A stretch of DNA of 64,000 nt from Microbacterium sp. oral taxon 186 str. F0373 (GCF_000411455.1 NZ_KE150458.1:186001-250000), one strand, 5' to 3'. Counted from the stretch's first letter, positions 31,949 through 41,267 are shown. Translations and numbers: made by a program. The notes: generated from the letters alone by a model not told the origin.

Positions 31949-32473
31949 ATGAATACCTTCGACGAGTCCCTTCACCCGCGCGGAAACGCCGGGCAGTTCG
32001 CCACGAAGACCAACGACGCGCCCGCCGGCACTCTCGCCCCCACCGTCCGCGCCCGGGCGTGCGCGGAGTGCGAATCGAACGCCGAGTACCGCTACGCGAA
32101 CATCCCGCGCGGCTACCGCACCAAGAATGACCCGCTGTACTGCGGCGCCCACGCTGCGAAGGTCGCCGCCGAGGGGCAGCCCATTGAGGCAATCCCCACC
32201 GGACCGGCGACCGTGTGGCTCGTCGAAGGGGACGACCACGAGTACGAGCTCGTCGAGGCGTGCTCCGAGGATGAGGCGCTCGACATCGCCGCCGATCAGT
32301 TGAAGGATCGGTACGGCGACGAGGAAGACGGCGAGGACTACGATCCGCGTGACTCCCTCACAATCGTCGGCGCCTTCACGGGTGACCCGGACGACACCGA
32401 CGAGCTCGTGTTCATCGAGACCGAGGGCGCTGACGACGAGGCCCGCGCGCTCGAAGCGCTCGCCTACATCTGA
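31949..32473 (+). CDS. Tagged protein, zinc-like and acidic
   Basis: 174 residues. The tag MNTFDESLHPRGNAGQFATK is followed by NDAPAGTL. A cysteine set (CAEC ... YCGAH) near residues 39-70 may bind zinc. The C-terminal half is very acidic (DRYGDEEDGEDYDPRDSL, DDTDELVFIETEGADDE). First of four tagged genes in a row, each with its own variant promoter. Upstream in-frame ATG of MVGM is part of the promoter, not the start. Confidence 0.7.
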   Translation: MNTFDESLHPRGNAGQFATKTNDAPAGTLAPTVRARACAECESNAEYRYANIPRGYRTKNDPLYCGAHAAKVAAEGQPIEAIPTGPATVWLVEGDDHEYELVEACSEDEALDIAADQLKDRYGDEEDGEDYDPRDSLTIVGAFTGDPDDTDELVFIETEGADDEARALEALAYI

Positions 32474-32484
32474 CCGTGCATGTG
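32474..32484 (+). promoter_or_regulatory. Motif A promoter
   Basis: CCGTGCATGTG, 7 nt before the ATG at 32492, one longer than usual. Confidence 0.6.
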
Positions 32485-32491
32485 AGGACCG

Positions 32492-33286
32492 ATGAGCACC
32501 TTCGACGAGACCAAGCACCCGCGCGGCCAGGCCGCCAACTCCGGCCAGTTCGCGGCGAAGACGAACGAGCCGCCGGCGGGAACGCTCGATGACCGTGCCG
32601 CCCGAATGGCGGCCGCGGCATCCCTTGAGGTTGAGCTGAGCGCACTCCGCAGGTCGCGCGTCCCATCCGACGAGGACAAGGCTCGGGAGGCCGAACTGAG
32701 ATCCCAGATCGCTGACGCCTACGCGCGTCCCTCCCGGCAGCGGAAGCCGATCAGCAAGCTCAGCCTGACGCCCATGAACCGCACGGCGCAGTCGTTCATC
32801 CCCTACGACGATCGGGAGGACAAGCTCGAGCTGAACCCGCCGTATCAGCGCGGTTCTGTTTGGTCCCTGGGCCAGAGGCGCGCACTCATCGAGTCCATCC
32901 TGCGCGGGATTCCTATCGGGGCGGTCACCATCAACGATCGCTGGGCCACAAACGGGTACACCGGCACGGTCGGGTATGCGTGCGTCGATGGCAAGCAGCG
33001 CATCGAGACGATCCGCGGCTTCTTCGCCGACGAGTTCTCGGTCCCCGCCGACTGGTTCGAAGACAACGAGATCGCTGACGAGGACGAGGACGGAGAGATC
33101 CGCTTCTCCCAGCTCGCTGAGCGCGGACGACGCCGTGCGGAGAACTGGGCCATCCCGACGATTCAGGCAGCTGTCCCGACAGTTGCGGGGGAGGCGCGCT
33201 TGTATGGGCTTCTCAACAGTGGCGGCACCGCCCAGACCGAAGAGAACCTGCGGATCGCTCAGGGCGTCGCCGAGGGGGAGCTCTAG
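32492..33286 (+). CDS. Tagged DUF262 (ParB-like) protein
   Basis: 264 residues. Tag MSTFDETKHPRGQAANSGQF, then a helical linker (~35-85). Residues ~105-200 carry the DUF262 pattern: LNPPYQRGSVWSLGQRRALIESILRGIPIGAVTI and CVDGKQRIETIRGFF. DUF262 occurs in nucleases and defence proteins such as GmrSD and relates to ParB folds. The usual DUF1524 nuclease partner is missing and the protein is short, so it may only bind or hydrolyse nucleotides. The only tagged protein with a clear defence-type domain. Confidence 0.75.
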   Translation: MSTFDETKHPRGQAANSGQFAAKTNEPPAGTLDDRAARMAAAASLEVELSALRRSRVPSDEDKAREAELRSQIADAYARPSRQRKPISKLSLTPMNRTAQSFIPYDDREDKLELNPPYQRGSVWSLGQRRALIESILRGIPIGAVTINDRWATNGYTGTVGYACVDGKQRIETIRGFFADEFSVPADWFEDNEIADEDEDGEIRFSQLAERGRRRAENWAIPTIQAAVPTVAGEARLYGLLNSGGTAQTEENLRIAQGVAEGEL

Positions 33287-33295
33287 CGCTGAGGA

Positions 33296-33306
33296 CCGTG
33301 CATGTG
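33296..33306 (+). promoter_or_regulatory. Motif A promoter with 31-nt leader
   Basis: CCGTGCATGTG without a start codon at +6. The next gene begins 31 nt after the predicted start and has its own ribosome site (GAAGGACG). Confidence 0.6.
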
Positions 33307-33343
33307 TGAAGCAGACAACAGTCACGCGCACGAAGGACGTCCC

Positions 33344-33727
33344 ATGAGTGTTCAGGTGAAGACCACCCGTACTATCGTCGAGACCCGCCGCTACGAGCGT
33401 ACCGTTCCCGACCTGCAGCTTGACGTCCTCCCGCGCAAGCTCCGAGCAGAAGCCCTCCACATCGTCGTGACAGAGACGATCGGCGGGCCCTACGCGGGAA
33501 CCTCGGTCTGGCTGCACACAAACCGCTACCGCAAGGATGGCGAGCTGTCCGCGGCGCAGCCGCGACGGTTCCCGATCCACGAGCTCGCCGACGCACGATC
33601 GCGACTGCGAATGTGGACGCCCCACATCTTCGAGACCACGTTCACAGATGAGACGAACGGCCGTCTCGTCGACCTCCACGCGCAGGTTCTCGAGGAGCTC
33701 ACCAGCGTCGACTGGGACAGCATCTGA
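33344..33727 (+). CDS. Hypothetical protein
   Basis: 127 residues from ATG 33344, ribosome site GAAGGA. Beta-rich (VQVKTTRTIVETRRYERTV, HIVVTETIGGPYAGTSVWLHTNRYRK). No recognised family. Its stop overlaps the next start (TGATG). Confidence 0.6.
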   Translation: MSVQVKTTRTIVETRRYERTVPDLQLDVLPRKLRAEALHIVVTETIGGPYAGTSVWLHTNRYRKDGELSAAQPRRFPIHELADARSRLRMWTPHIFETTFTDETNGRLVDLHAQVLEELTSVDWDSI

Positions 33728-34056
33728 TGGCGATCCGGTTCTGTGGCGACGCGGATCTGCACGCCGCTCACCGCTGGCCCTTCGTCGTCCCGGCGGGAGA
33801 GTTCGAGGAATACTGCCTCGGACGGCACTCTGTAAGTGAGGGCAGCTGGTTCGCAGCGAGCCACCGCCGCGGAGACCACCGCAGCGCCCACTTCTACCTC
33901 GAGGTGTCCGCAAGGTCACTCTGCGGATACGGGCACCAGAAACAAGGCGGTCTGCCGTTCGACCCGGGCCTGGGCTGCACGACCGTGCCCGATCCTCGTC
34001 TGGGCGAACCCCGCTACCGACGTACCTGCTCGCACTGCCTCAAAGCGATCGGCTGA
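33727..34056 (+). CDS. Hypothetical cysteine/histidine-rich protein
   Basis: 109 residues, coupled by TGATG. Several His and Cys (CGDADLHAAHRW, CGYGHQ, CTTV, CSHC at the end) suggest metal binding. Unrecognised. Confidence 0.6.
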   Translation: MAIRFCGDADLHAAHRWPFVVPAGEFEEYCLGRHSVSEGSWFAASHRRGDHRSAHFYLEVSARSLCGYGHQKQGGLPFDPGLGCTTVPDPRLGEPRYRRTCSHCLKAIG

Positions 34057-34059
34057 TAG

Positions 34060-34070
34060 CCGCACTCATG
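34060..34070 (+). promoter_or_regulatory. Variant motif A (tag-gene type)
   Basis: CCGCACTCATG, then GTGGTC, then ATG 34077. Confidence 0.55.
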
Positions 34071-34076
34071 GTGGTC

Positions 34077-34865
34077 ATGAGCACCCACGACGAGACCCTC
34101 CACCCGCGCGGCCAGGCCGGCAACGCCGGACAGTTCCGCGCGAAGGAGAACAGTGCCCCTGTCGAAGCGCTGAACCCGCGCGGTGAGCTCGACGACGCCA
34201 ACACGCTGTACCACCAGAACACCGACCAACTTCGAAACCTGGTCGTTCGCTACCTGCGCGTCGGCATGCCCGCCGACGCGGCACGAGTAGAGTTCGAGCT
34301 GTCCGACCAGGGCGACTATGTCTACGTAGCGCGGGCCTTCGACGCCAACGAGTCGGAAATCGACATCGAGGATGACTACGACACGTGGGCAGACGTGGAC
34401 GACGTCGTCTCACATCTCGGCGACCCAGACGACAACCGCACCGTCTTCCGGGACCTGTTCGAGCGCACCGACCGACAGGTGTTCACCTGGGTTCGCTCGG
34501 AGCCTTCGGACGAGGCCGAGGCCGCATCCATCCGATCTCGCATCGACCGTCTGCGCCAGACTCGGCAAGAGCTTGGTGCCCGATCCCAGGCGGCCGCGAT
34601 CGTCGCCGTCCGCCGACTACTTCCGGAGGGTGCGAAAGCGACACTCACCTGGGGCGACCAGACCGGTCCCGACTACCTCACCGTCGACAAGCTCACCCTC
34701 GCCGACGGCTCGATCGTCGATGGCGGGGAGTCCGCGGACGACGCCGGCGTCGACTGGGACGAGATTGACATGGCGGCCAGCGATATCCGTGACGGGAAAG
34801 ACCCGAGTCTCCGTGCCGTCGACGACCGCGGCATGTACTTCGAGCTCGACCAGCTGGCGGCCTAA
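34077..34865 (+). CDS. Tagged protein, unknown C-terminal part
   Basis: 262 residues. Tag MSTHDETLHPRGQAGNAGQF then RAKENSAPVEAL. The rest is acidic, with a helical region (DEAEAASIRSRIDRLRQTRQELG) around residues 145-170 that may form a coiled coil. No domain recognised. Confidence 0.7.
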   Translation: MSTHDETLHPRGQAGNAGQFRAKENSAPVEALNPRGELDDANTLYHQNTDQLRNLVVRYLRVGMPADAARVEFELSDQGDYVYVARAFDANESEIDIEDDYDTWADVDDVVSHLGDPDDNRTVFRDLFERTDRQVFTWVRSEPSDEAEAASIRSRIDRLRQTRQELGARSQAAAIVAVRRLLPEGAKATLTWGDQTGPDYLTVDKLTLADGSIVDGGESADDAGVDWDEIDMAASDIRDGKDPSLRAVDDRGMYFELDQLAA

Positions 34866-34867
34866 CG

Positions 34868-34878
34868 CCGTACTCATG
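34868..34878 (+). promoter_or_regulatory. Variant motif A (tag-gene type)
   Basis: CCGTACTCATG, then GTGGTC, then ATG 34885. Confidence 0.55.
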
Positions 34879-34884
34879 GTGGTC

Positions 34885-35760
34885 ATGAGCCCCTTCAACG
34901 AAAGCGATCACCCGCGCGGCCAGGCAACGAATGCGGGCCAGTTCCGCGCGAAGGCCAACACGATGCCAACAGCCAACCTCGCGATGTCAGCGAACGATCT
35001 CGCCTCCCAGCCGATCGGTTTTGAAGAGCTGGTCGAGATGCAGATGAACCCTGACCGCTACGCGGTCATCGACGTCGACCACAGCGAGATCACGTCGCGG
35101 CGCTACGCCGCCGAAGGTGACATTCCCTCACGACGGCTGAACAGCGATCGACCGAGCTTCATGGGAGGAGGTGAACGTGACTTCCATCTCGCCCTCGAAC
35201 GGATCGACGCAATCTGGGATCCCACCGCGCCTATTGGAGCGCGATCTGATGAGCTCATCGCCGACATGCGCCGCTCCGGTGCTCTCGGCGTCGGCGGAGA
35301 GGCTGGACTCGAGGCTTACGCGCGAGCGATCGTCTGGAACGAGTCCGGCGGGTACCTCGACGAGGAGCAGGTCAATCACCCCCTTGACCACATCCAGTCC
35401 GGCGGCACCAACTATCGCAACGAGGCACGTGCGTTCGGTTACCACCCGGAGCAGTACGTCATCGATGTCGCCGCGGCAGCGCGGGCGGCCAGCTACCGGG
35501 AGGCACACGCCGAGAACGATGAGGCTCGCCTCGCCGCGGCAATCCGACGGGTCACGCTCACGGAAATCGCGGGGCACGCATCCCGGAACCTTGATCGAGG
35601 ATGGTCCACTCGCGAGGACGACATCGAACAGCTCACCGAACGCGCTCGGCGATACAACGCCGCGGCCACGAACTCCACCGACGCGATGATGCGTTCGCAG
35701 AGCGCGGTTCGGGCGCGCGCATGCCAGGACGCACTCGACCTGATCCTCCGAGACATCTGA
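34885..35760 (+). CDS. Tagged protein, unknown C-terminal part
   Basis: 291 residues. Tag MSPFNESDHPRGQATNAGQF then RAKANTMPTANL. The remainder is mainly helical with many alanines and charged residues; no domain recognised. A decayed copy of the tag sequence follows its stop. Confidence 0.7.
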   Translation: MSPFNESDHPRGQATNAGQFRAKANTMPTANLAMSANDLASQPIGFEELVEMQMNPDRYAVIDVDHSEITSRRYAAEGDIPSRRLNSDRPSFMGGGERDFHLALERIDAIWDPTAPIGARSDELIADMRRSGALGVGGEAGLEAYARAIVWNESGGYLDEEQVNHPLDHIQSGGTNYRNEARAFGYHPEQYVIDVAAAARAASYREAHAENDEARLAAAIRRVTLTEIAGHASRNLDRGWSTREDDIEQLTERARRYNAAATNSTDAMMRSQSAVRARACQDALDLILRDI

Positions 35761-35852
35761 CCGCGTCCAAATCACGACGCCAGCGCCCAGCCAACGATGC
35801 GCGCCAGTTCAGACAACGGGCCATGCGAGCGAGCTCTTCCAACCGGCGCTAG
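35761..35852 (+). pseudogene. Decayed tag module
   Basis: DNA matching the tag coding region of the gene before it: CCAGCCAACGATGCGCGCC then AGTTC resembles CCAGGCAACGAATGCGGGCC then AGTTC, with a one-base deletion shifting the frame. No start codon or promoter variant remains. A stop closes it at 35850-35852. Confidence 0.45.
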
Positions 35853-35862
35853 CCGTTGGGTG

Positions 35863-35876
35863 TGCCGCAGGGGTGG
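35863..35876 (+). promoter_or_regulatory. Motif B promoter with 29-nt leader
   Basis: TGCCGCAGGGGTGG. With the 5-nt offset the transcript would begin at 35882, 29 nt before ATG 35911, with CGGAG as ribosome site. Confidence 0.6.
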
Positions 35877-35910
35877 TAGCCGACCGCCACTACCCGGAGT
35901 GTGATCGACC

Positions 35911-36948
35911 ATGGCTAACCCGTTCCTATTCCTCGGCGGCGTTGCCGTTGGCGTCATCACAGCAGGTATCGGTGTACTCGCCGTCCCCGGCTGGATCAAC
36001 TCCGCTCACGACGCGGCAGCAATCAACGACCTGAGCACCATTCGTGCCGCAGAGTCGGCCGCGGTCATGCACCTAGGCGCCTACACCGACAGCCTGGGAA
36101 AGCTGAAGGACGGGTCCCTCGGCGTCAAGTTTCAGGCCTCAGACGGCGTGCGACTCTTGGGTATCAAGGCGGACGGTCAGGACTCATGGTGCGCAGCAAC
36201 GCTCTCGCAATCCGGCATCATCTTCGCTGCGACCGCATCAAACGCCACGACACCTTCCGGATCGGACGCCGGCGCCGTGATGCGCGCCGCGGGATGCTCA
36301 ACGGACGCCATCAACGCCGTTCTTGACACGGCCTACGGTGCCCTCGTTGAGACACGACGCAACCTCGTACTCAACCCCGTCATGGGAACCGGTGACGGAC
36401 TCGGATGGTCCTCCTACTACAACCCCACCGTCGAGTTCGCGCCCAGCGATGGCCCCACCGGCGGGACCATGCAGGTCGTCAAGAAGGGCGCCGGGAATGC
36501 GAATCAGGGGCGGGCCGCGAACACTTCGCTCGCGATCGCTGATCTCCCACTGAACACGCCCTTCCAGCTCATCGCCCGGGTGAAGGCCCCTGCAGGTCGT
36601 GAGTACCGGGTCGCGCACAACGCGGATGCCGGCGCCGGCGGTGAGGCATTCGTCGACATGGTCGGCAACGGATCCTGGCAAGAGATCGTGTTGACTGGTG
36701 TCACCCGCGGCGCGATCGCTTCTGTCCCAGCGCCACCGCGGGTGCTGGTGATCTCGACCGCCGCAATGAACCCAGGGCTGGCAGTTGGCGAGACGCTGTT
36801 CATGATCGACTCCGCTTCACTCGAATACAACACAGCCGGAGCGTTCTTCTACGGCGGCGCCGATGCTGGCGGATCCCTGAGCGCGACCCGCTGGGTCGGC
36901 GCTCCAGATCGGAGCCCCAGCATCTACCTCGAGCGCAAGCGTCCCTAG
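35911..36948 (+). CDS. Pilin-like protein with C-terminal surface module
   Basis: 345 residues. MANPFLFLGGVAVGVITAG begins a hydrophobic helix of ~27 residues, then a polar helix (INSAHDAAAINDLSTIRAAES), the layout of type IV pilin N-terminal helices but without a leader. Residues ~70-140 form a small head with two cysteines. The C-terminal half (RRNLVLNPVMGTGDGLGWS ... ATRWVGAPDRSPSIYL) has the beta-sandwich pattern of phage tail and carbohydrate-binding modules. Likely a minor pilin that presents an adhesive domain (inference). Convergent with a paralogue. Confidence 0.65.
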   Translation: MANPFLFLGGVAVGVITAGIGVLAVPGWINSAHDAAAINDLSTIRAAESAAVMHLGAYTDSLGKLKDGSLGVKFQASDGVRLLGIKADGQDSWCAATLSQSGIIFAATASNATTPSGSDAGAVMRAAGCSTDAINAVLDTAYGALVETRRNLVLNPVMGTGDGLGWSSYYNPTVEFAPSDGPTGGTMQVVKKGAGNANQGRAANTSLAIADLPLNTPFQLIARVKAPAGREYRVAHNADAGAGGEAFVDMVGNGSWQEIVLTGVTRGAIASVPAPPRVLVISTAAMNPGLAVGETLFMIDSASLEYNTAGAFFYGGADAGGSLSATRWVGAPDRSPSIYLERKRP

Positions 36949-36992
36949 CGTCCCGGAGTCGAGATCGCGGGAACTCCCTGGAGAGGGCTCGC

Positions 36993-38042
36993 CTACTTGT
37001 ACAGGACCGTTCCGGGTCGCGAAGTTGTCCAAGCCGCCCGGAAGCCGTCGTCTGCAGGAACGCCGGGGTAGAACCACGGACGGGCGGCATCCTGCGGCCC
37101 CAGATAGAGGTCTGCGTCGCCAAACTCGATGACGGTGCCAGCAGAGTGCCCTCGAATGTCGAAGCCTAGGCGGAGATTGGTTCCCGGCTGAACGCCGGTG
37201 GGCACCCGGACGGTCGCCCAAGCTTCGACGACCTCACCGGCTTTGATCACAGACGATGCGGGGTGAGATGAGGCCAGAATGGCGGTGCCCGCATCCTCGT
37301 TCCAGAAGCGCATCGCGCTCAGACTGAGGTCTTCGCTCACCTTCAGGCGGTATCTGACGGTGAATGTCGCGCCCGGCGGGACGTAGTCGCCGACCCGGAC
37401 GGAGAAGTCACCGTTGTTGGCGCGAACGGTCGTGAAGGTGATCCGGTAGGCCTTCTTCGACAACGACCAATCGACGCCAGCGATGCTTCCGACGGCGGTG
37501 TTCTGCCCCGTCGTCCCCTGCCACATGTAGTACCCAGTGAAGGATGTCGCCCCGGGGTTCGGGTGGAGGTTCTCGTAGGCCACGAGGGCCAAGTCCCACG
37601 GCTGCGGAAGCGGGACTCCTTCAGCGGTGATCCGACTCGTTGCAGGGCCACTGATTGTGGTGCCGGCCGCAGTCACAGCTTCTTCGAGCGTCAACCCCTT
37701 GCCCACTGTCGTCCCCCCGGACAGGCGAGCCAGATAGATGCCGGTCTTCGCGCGGGAGACGCCAAGCCACGCGGAGCGGTCTGCGTTCGCGGAGACCGCG
37801 AGCTTGGCGCCCTCGGAAGGCTGGATACGAACGTCTTGCGCGGCGCTCAGGGCAGGCAACGTCTGTGCGTAGAAACCGTCAACCGTCAACCTTGCGCTCT
37901 GCGCGTCGGCCACCATGCTGAGATCGTTCAGCGCATTGGCTTCCTGTGCTGCGTTGATCCAGCCCGGCACTGCGAGCACTCCGATGCCCGCAGTCACGAC
38001 TCCGACGGCGACACCGCCGAGCACAAGGAAGGGATTTGCCAT
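36993..38042 (-). CDS. Pilin-like paralogue, convergent
   Basis: 349 residues. The first 30 residues (MANPFLVLGGVAVGVVTAG then IGVLAVPGWIN) nearly match the 35911 protein, with many silent differences in the DNA. The C-terminal beta-sandwich (NLHPNPGATSFTGYYMWQG ... ARPWFYPGVPADDGFRAAW) is diverged. The same promoter type and leader length as the paralogue. The tails may bind different ligands. Confidence 0.65.
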   Translation of the reverse strand: MANPFLVLGGVAVGVVTAGIGVLAVPGWINAAQEANALNDLSMVADAQSARLTVDGFYAQTLPALSAAQDVRIQPSEGAKLAVSANADRSAWLGVSRAKTGIYLARLSGGTTVGKGLTLEEAVTAAGTTISGPATSRITAEGVPLPQPWDLALVAYENLHPNPGATSFTGYYMWQGTTGQNTAVGSIAGVDWSLSKKAYRITFTTVRANNGDFSVRVGDYVPPGATFTVRYRLKVSEDLSLSAMRFWNEDAGTAILASSHPASSVIKAGEVVEAWATVRVPTGVQPGTNLRLGFDIRGHSAGTVIEFGDADLYLGPQDAARPWFYPGVPADDGFRAAWTTSRPGTVLYK

Positions 38043-38076
38043 GGGGTCACACTCCGGTCTGAGGTCGTCTGGACCG

Positions 38077-38090
38077 CCACCCCTGCGGCA
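38077..38090 (-). promoter_or_regulatory. Motif B promoter with 29-nt leader
   Basis: Minus-strand TGCCGCAGGGGTGG. Predicted start 38071, exactly 29 nt before the ATG ending at 38042, as in the paralogue. Confidence 0.6.
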
Positions 38091-38356
38091 ACCGTCAACG
38101 CTCCGGCGTGGTGCTTCTCCGCATCGACAGCCGCCGCCTCCTCCTGGATGCTTCGTCCAGGATGAGTCGGTGGCTGTCGAGACGATCTCGGTGCGCTCCT
38201 GCCAAGACGAGCGCCCTCAGCTTGAACTTCGCCAGGTGCCTCGCTGACGGGGCGCGATCATCCGCTAGTGAGCGGCGGAGGGCTAGGGGATCTGACGTGA
38301 TTCGTCGGCAGCCCAAGCGCTGTTCGGTGAGATCAGCTGATTTGAGTCCGACCTAG

Positions 38357-39293
38357 GGCGTGTTGATCAAGAGGTTCAGGCTCAGGATCGGCGAGTCTCG
38401 ATGGTGTGACGCGTCAGGAGATCTCGGATGAGGTGTGGGCTGTTCTGGAGCCGCTGATGCCGGTGCCGGTCGGCAGGTCGCGGCCGTGGACGGATCATCG
38501 TCTCGCGGTCGAGGGCATGGCCTGGAAGTACCGCACGGGGGCGCCCTGGCGGGATGTGCCGGAGCGGTTCGGGAAGTGGAACTCGATCTACAAGCGGTTC
38601 GCGCGCTGGGCCGAGGACGGCACCTGGGAGAAGCTGCTCGCCGAGGTGCAGAAGCAGTCGGACGCGGCGGGCAAGCTCGACTGGGTGGTGTCGATCGACT
38701 CGACGATCGCGCGCGTGCACCAGCACGGCGCGACCCTCAGCCGCGACACAGGGGGCTGTGTCGAATCACAAGAATCCGCGGGAAGAGCCGCCTGATCACG
38801 GGATCGGCCGCTCCCGTGGCGGGTTGACGAGCAAGGTGCATCTCGTCTGCGACGGGCGTGGACGTCCGCTGAGCTGGGTGATCACCGGCGCGAACATCAA
38901 CGACACCACGATGATGACCGCCACACTCGAGCAGATCCACGTCCCTCGAGCTGTCGGCCGTCCGAGGCGGCGCCCGGATCGGGTGCTCGCCGACAAGGGC
39001 TACCCGTCGAAGAAGAACAGGGCGTGGCTGCGGGAGCGGAAGATCGCCGCGACGATCCCGGAACGCGACGACCAGATCGCGCACCGCCGCAGGAAGCCTG
39101 GCCGGCCCATCGACTTCGGGGAAGCCCAGCAGGAGCGCTACAAGGGACGCAACGTCGTCGAGCGCTGCTTCAACAAACTCAAGCAATGGCGCGGCATCGC
39201 GATGCGCTCAGACAAGACAGCCCGCTCCTACCGCGCCGCGATAGCCCTCGCCGCCACGCTGATCTGGATCAAGACCGACTTAATCCACACGGC
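38357..39293 (+). mobile_element. IS5-family (IS427-type) element
   Basis: 937 bp with ends GGCGTGTTGATCAAG and, reversed, GCCGTGTGGATTAAG, flanked by CTAG on both sides (38353-38356, 39294-39297). The target CTAG supplies the transposase stop codon. Confidence 0.8.
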
Positions 39294-39297
39294 CTAG
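38406..39297 (+). CDS. IS5-family transposase in two overlapping frames
   Basis: The first frame (38406-38795) has the N-terminal domain ending in VVSIDSTIARVHQHGATLSRDTGG. The second frame (readable to 39297) has AVSNHKNP..., SWVITGANINDTTMM, VLADKGYPSKKNR and RNVVERCFNKLKQWRGIAMR. The frames join at a run of five G (38751-38755) by a +1 shift: either programmed frameshifting, which is usual in this group, or a one-base insertion. Confidence 0.8.
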
Positions 39298-39816
39298 GAG
39301 TGATCTGGCTGAGCGATGCGCCGATCTTTTGGTCGTCCGGACCGGCGGGCCAGAACTGAATCAGATAGTGCTCGCACGCTTCGGTGACGACTTGGTCTGG
39401 GGCGGCGGCCCTACCTCTGGCCGATATGCGAAACCGGAGGTTCCCGAGAGGCGAAGCGTCCGGTGCCGATGCGCTCGCACCCGGCGGAGGTAGCTCGGAA
39501 GCGCCGTGTACTGCCACTGGCGATCCGGGAATGTGCTCGGCGGTGAACTCGACGACGTCCTCCCAGCCGCTGCCGGCGATAGCCGCCACGCGGGCAGGAG
39601 CCTCTTGGAGGCACTCGAGTTCGACGGCGACCGGGCCCATCGCGATACCAGTCCGAAGGTACAGCTTCGGCCAGATGATCATGATCAGCCCGGTCGCCGC
39701 GAGGGCGGCGGGGGAGGCAGTCGACGGGTGCACAACACCGTCGAGGTCGATGAGGCCGTTCTCGGCCCGCACTTCGGCTCTTGCTCCCACGATGTCTCCC
39801 TTCGCCGCTGTTCGAA

Positions 39817-41100
39817 TCAGACGATCTCGACGTAGAACGCGTCGGCGTCAATGACGCGGAACGGCGCGTACAGCACCGAGTTCAACAGGCTACCGGCGGC
39901 ACTGTTCTGGGTCGCGTCAATCATGCACACGCTGTAGCCAGCCGCTCCCGTCGACGGCGGACCGCTGAGCGTGACCTGGCACCAGCTCTGCGTGCGAGGC
40001 CCTCCACCGCTCAGTGCTGCGCCCTCGTAGGTGGAAGCGAACGGGTACTCGTCGCAGCTCTTGCCTGCTGGGCGGGGGAGTGACGCCGGGCAAGAGGTTG
40101 CCCGGTTCGCTGCCTGCAGCGAGCTGTCCACGAGGCGGTGCATGGGGTTCGAGTAGGAACCGCCGCGCAGGCCCGAGGCCTGAGCGCCAGCGACGTGTGG
40201 TCCAAACTCGGTGAAGGAGGTGCTGTCGTAGCGGATCACCGGAGTGATCGCGGGTACGACGCACCCGATCGCCGCGCGCCCAGGCACCGCATTGTCGCAA
40301 CGGACGGGCACCGGAGAGGTCTCGGTCCAGAACGCCGGGTTTACACTCGTCGGCGACTTGAAGGTGATGGTCCACGTCGGCGTACCAAGCGCAGACTGAC
40401 CGGTCGCGCCAGTCCATTGCCAATAGGCCTCACCGTCCGCGTTGCCCATGGCTGATGGGGTCTGCACGGGGAATGTCTGGCTGGTCTGCGCACAGTTAGC
40501 TCCGGAGCAGGTCGCCGTTCCTGAGATCTGTGTGCCAACAGCCGCCCCGGTGATGACGGTCGGGGAGACGCGAATCTGGTCCGCCCAGGTGTTCAAGCCT
40601 GCGTCCATGTAGATGTAGTTGTAGACCAGGAAGTTCATCGTCCCAACCACGGGCCCTGTTGGTGCACCGTTCACCATCTGGCGCACTTCCAACAGTCCCG
40701 AGCTGATGCCGCACAAGCTCGTGCGGGTTCCCCGGTATCCAGCATCAGCTCCGGCTGCGAGGCACCAGCTCGGCCAGGCGACCATCGCGAAGGGCTGAAC
40801 CATTCCCTCGGAGCGGTTCGCATCGGGAATCTCCGCGGTTCCGGCGCCCATCGTGATGCACAGTGCGACGTCGTCGGAGACGGTGCATTGCGGCTCGGAC
40901 GACGTCCGCGACAGGGATCTTGACCCTTCTACGGGCTGCGGCGAGTCTTCGACGCTTACGGCCGCCGCCAAGTCGTCCGGCACCGGCTCGGCGGCGCCTG
41001 TGGCAGCGGTGTCCGCAACCGCAGGCGAGGCGAACCCGAGGGTTGTCGCGCTCAGCAGCAGCACAGTCAGCAGGCTGGCTTTGATCGGCTTTCTTCGCAT
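39817..41100 (-). CDS. Secreted NucA/NucB-type deoxyribonuclease
   Basis: 427 residues, ATG behind AAGGAGA. Signal peptide MRRKPIKASLLTVLLLSATT, cut near AVADTA. A long exported middle region with paired cysteines precedes a C-terminal NucA/NucB domain: KSCDEYPFASTYEGAA (around residue 347), Q of RTQSWCQV and ATQNSAAGSLLN. This nuclease family degrades extracellular DNA. An AT-rich upstream region (about 41150-41230) probably holds a host-type promoter. Confidence 0.8.
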   Translation of the reverse strand: MRRKPIKASLLTVLLLSATTLGFASPAVADTAATGAAEPVPDDLAAAVSVEDSPQPVEGSRSLSRTSSEPQCTVSDDVALCITMGAGTAEIPDANRSEGMVQPFAMVAWPSWCLAAGADAGYRGTRTSLCGISSGLLEVRQMVNGAPTGPVVGTMNFLVYNYIYMDAGLNTWADQIRVSPTVITGAAVGTQISGTATCSGANCAQTSQTFPVQTPSAMGNADGEAYWQWTGATGQSALGTPTWTITFKSPTSVNPAFWTETSPVPVRCDNAVPGRAAIGCVVPAITPVIRYDSTSFTEFGPHVAGAQASGLRGGSYSNPMHRLVDSSLQAANRATSCPASLPRPAGKSCDEYPFASTYEGAALSGGGPRTQSWCQVTLSGPPSTGAAGYSVCMIDATQNSAAGSLLNSVLYAPFRVIDADAFYVEIV

Positions 41101-41267
41101 GTCTGTCTCCTTCGATCGAACGTGCCTGGCGATCAAGGGAAGACATGTCGCCAGGTCTCTCTGCGCTCAGTCTCCGATATATCGCAGCTCATCGATAGCT
41201 ACTTAAGTGCTAATTCATAGGTTGCTGTAGACGTCAATTCATCCTCGCCACCATGCGCCAAAATCCG

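Larger units (their letters stand above)
38283..39790 (-). pseudogene. Conserved hypothetical gene split near its 3' end by IS5
   Basis: GTG 39790 follows GAAGGGAGAC. The main part reads 164 residues up to DDQKIGASLSQIT, then the frame runs into the IS and stops at 39269 after PRPCGLSRS. Skipping the IS and one CTAG restores SDSNQLISPNSAWAADESRQ and a stop at 38283. EACEHYLIQFWPAGPDDQKI is a pattern I know from actinobacterial hypothetical proteins. Only ~20 C-terminal residues are lost, so the protein may still work. Confidence 0.65.

Noticed and set aside
31889..33919. 676-codon minus-strand frame across the tagged genes
   Set aside because: Runs antisense to several supported genes and their promoters; no recognisable domain.
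34068..34079. Upstream in-frame ATG of tag genes (MVVMS, MVGMN) as the true start
   Set aside because: The upstream ATG belongs to the variant promoter, and all tagged proteins align from the second methionine.
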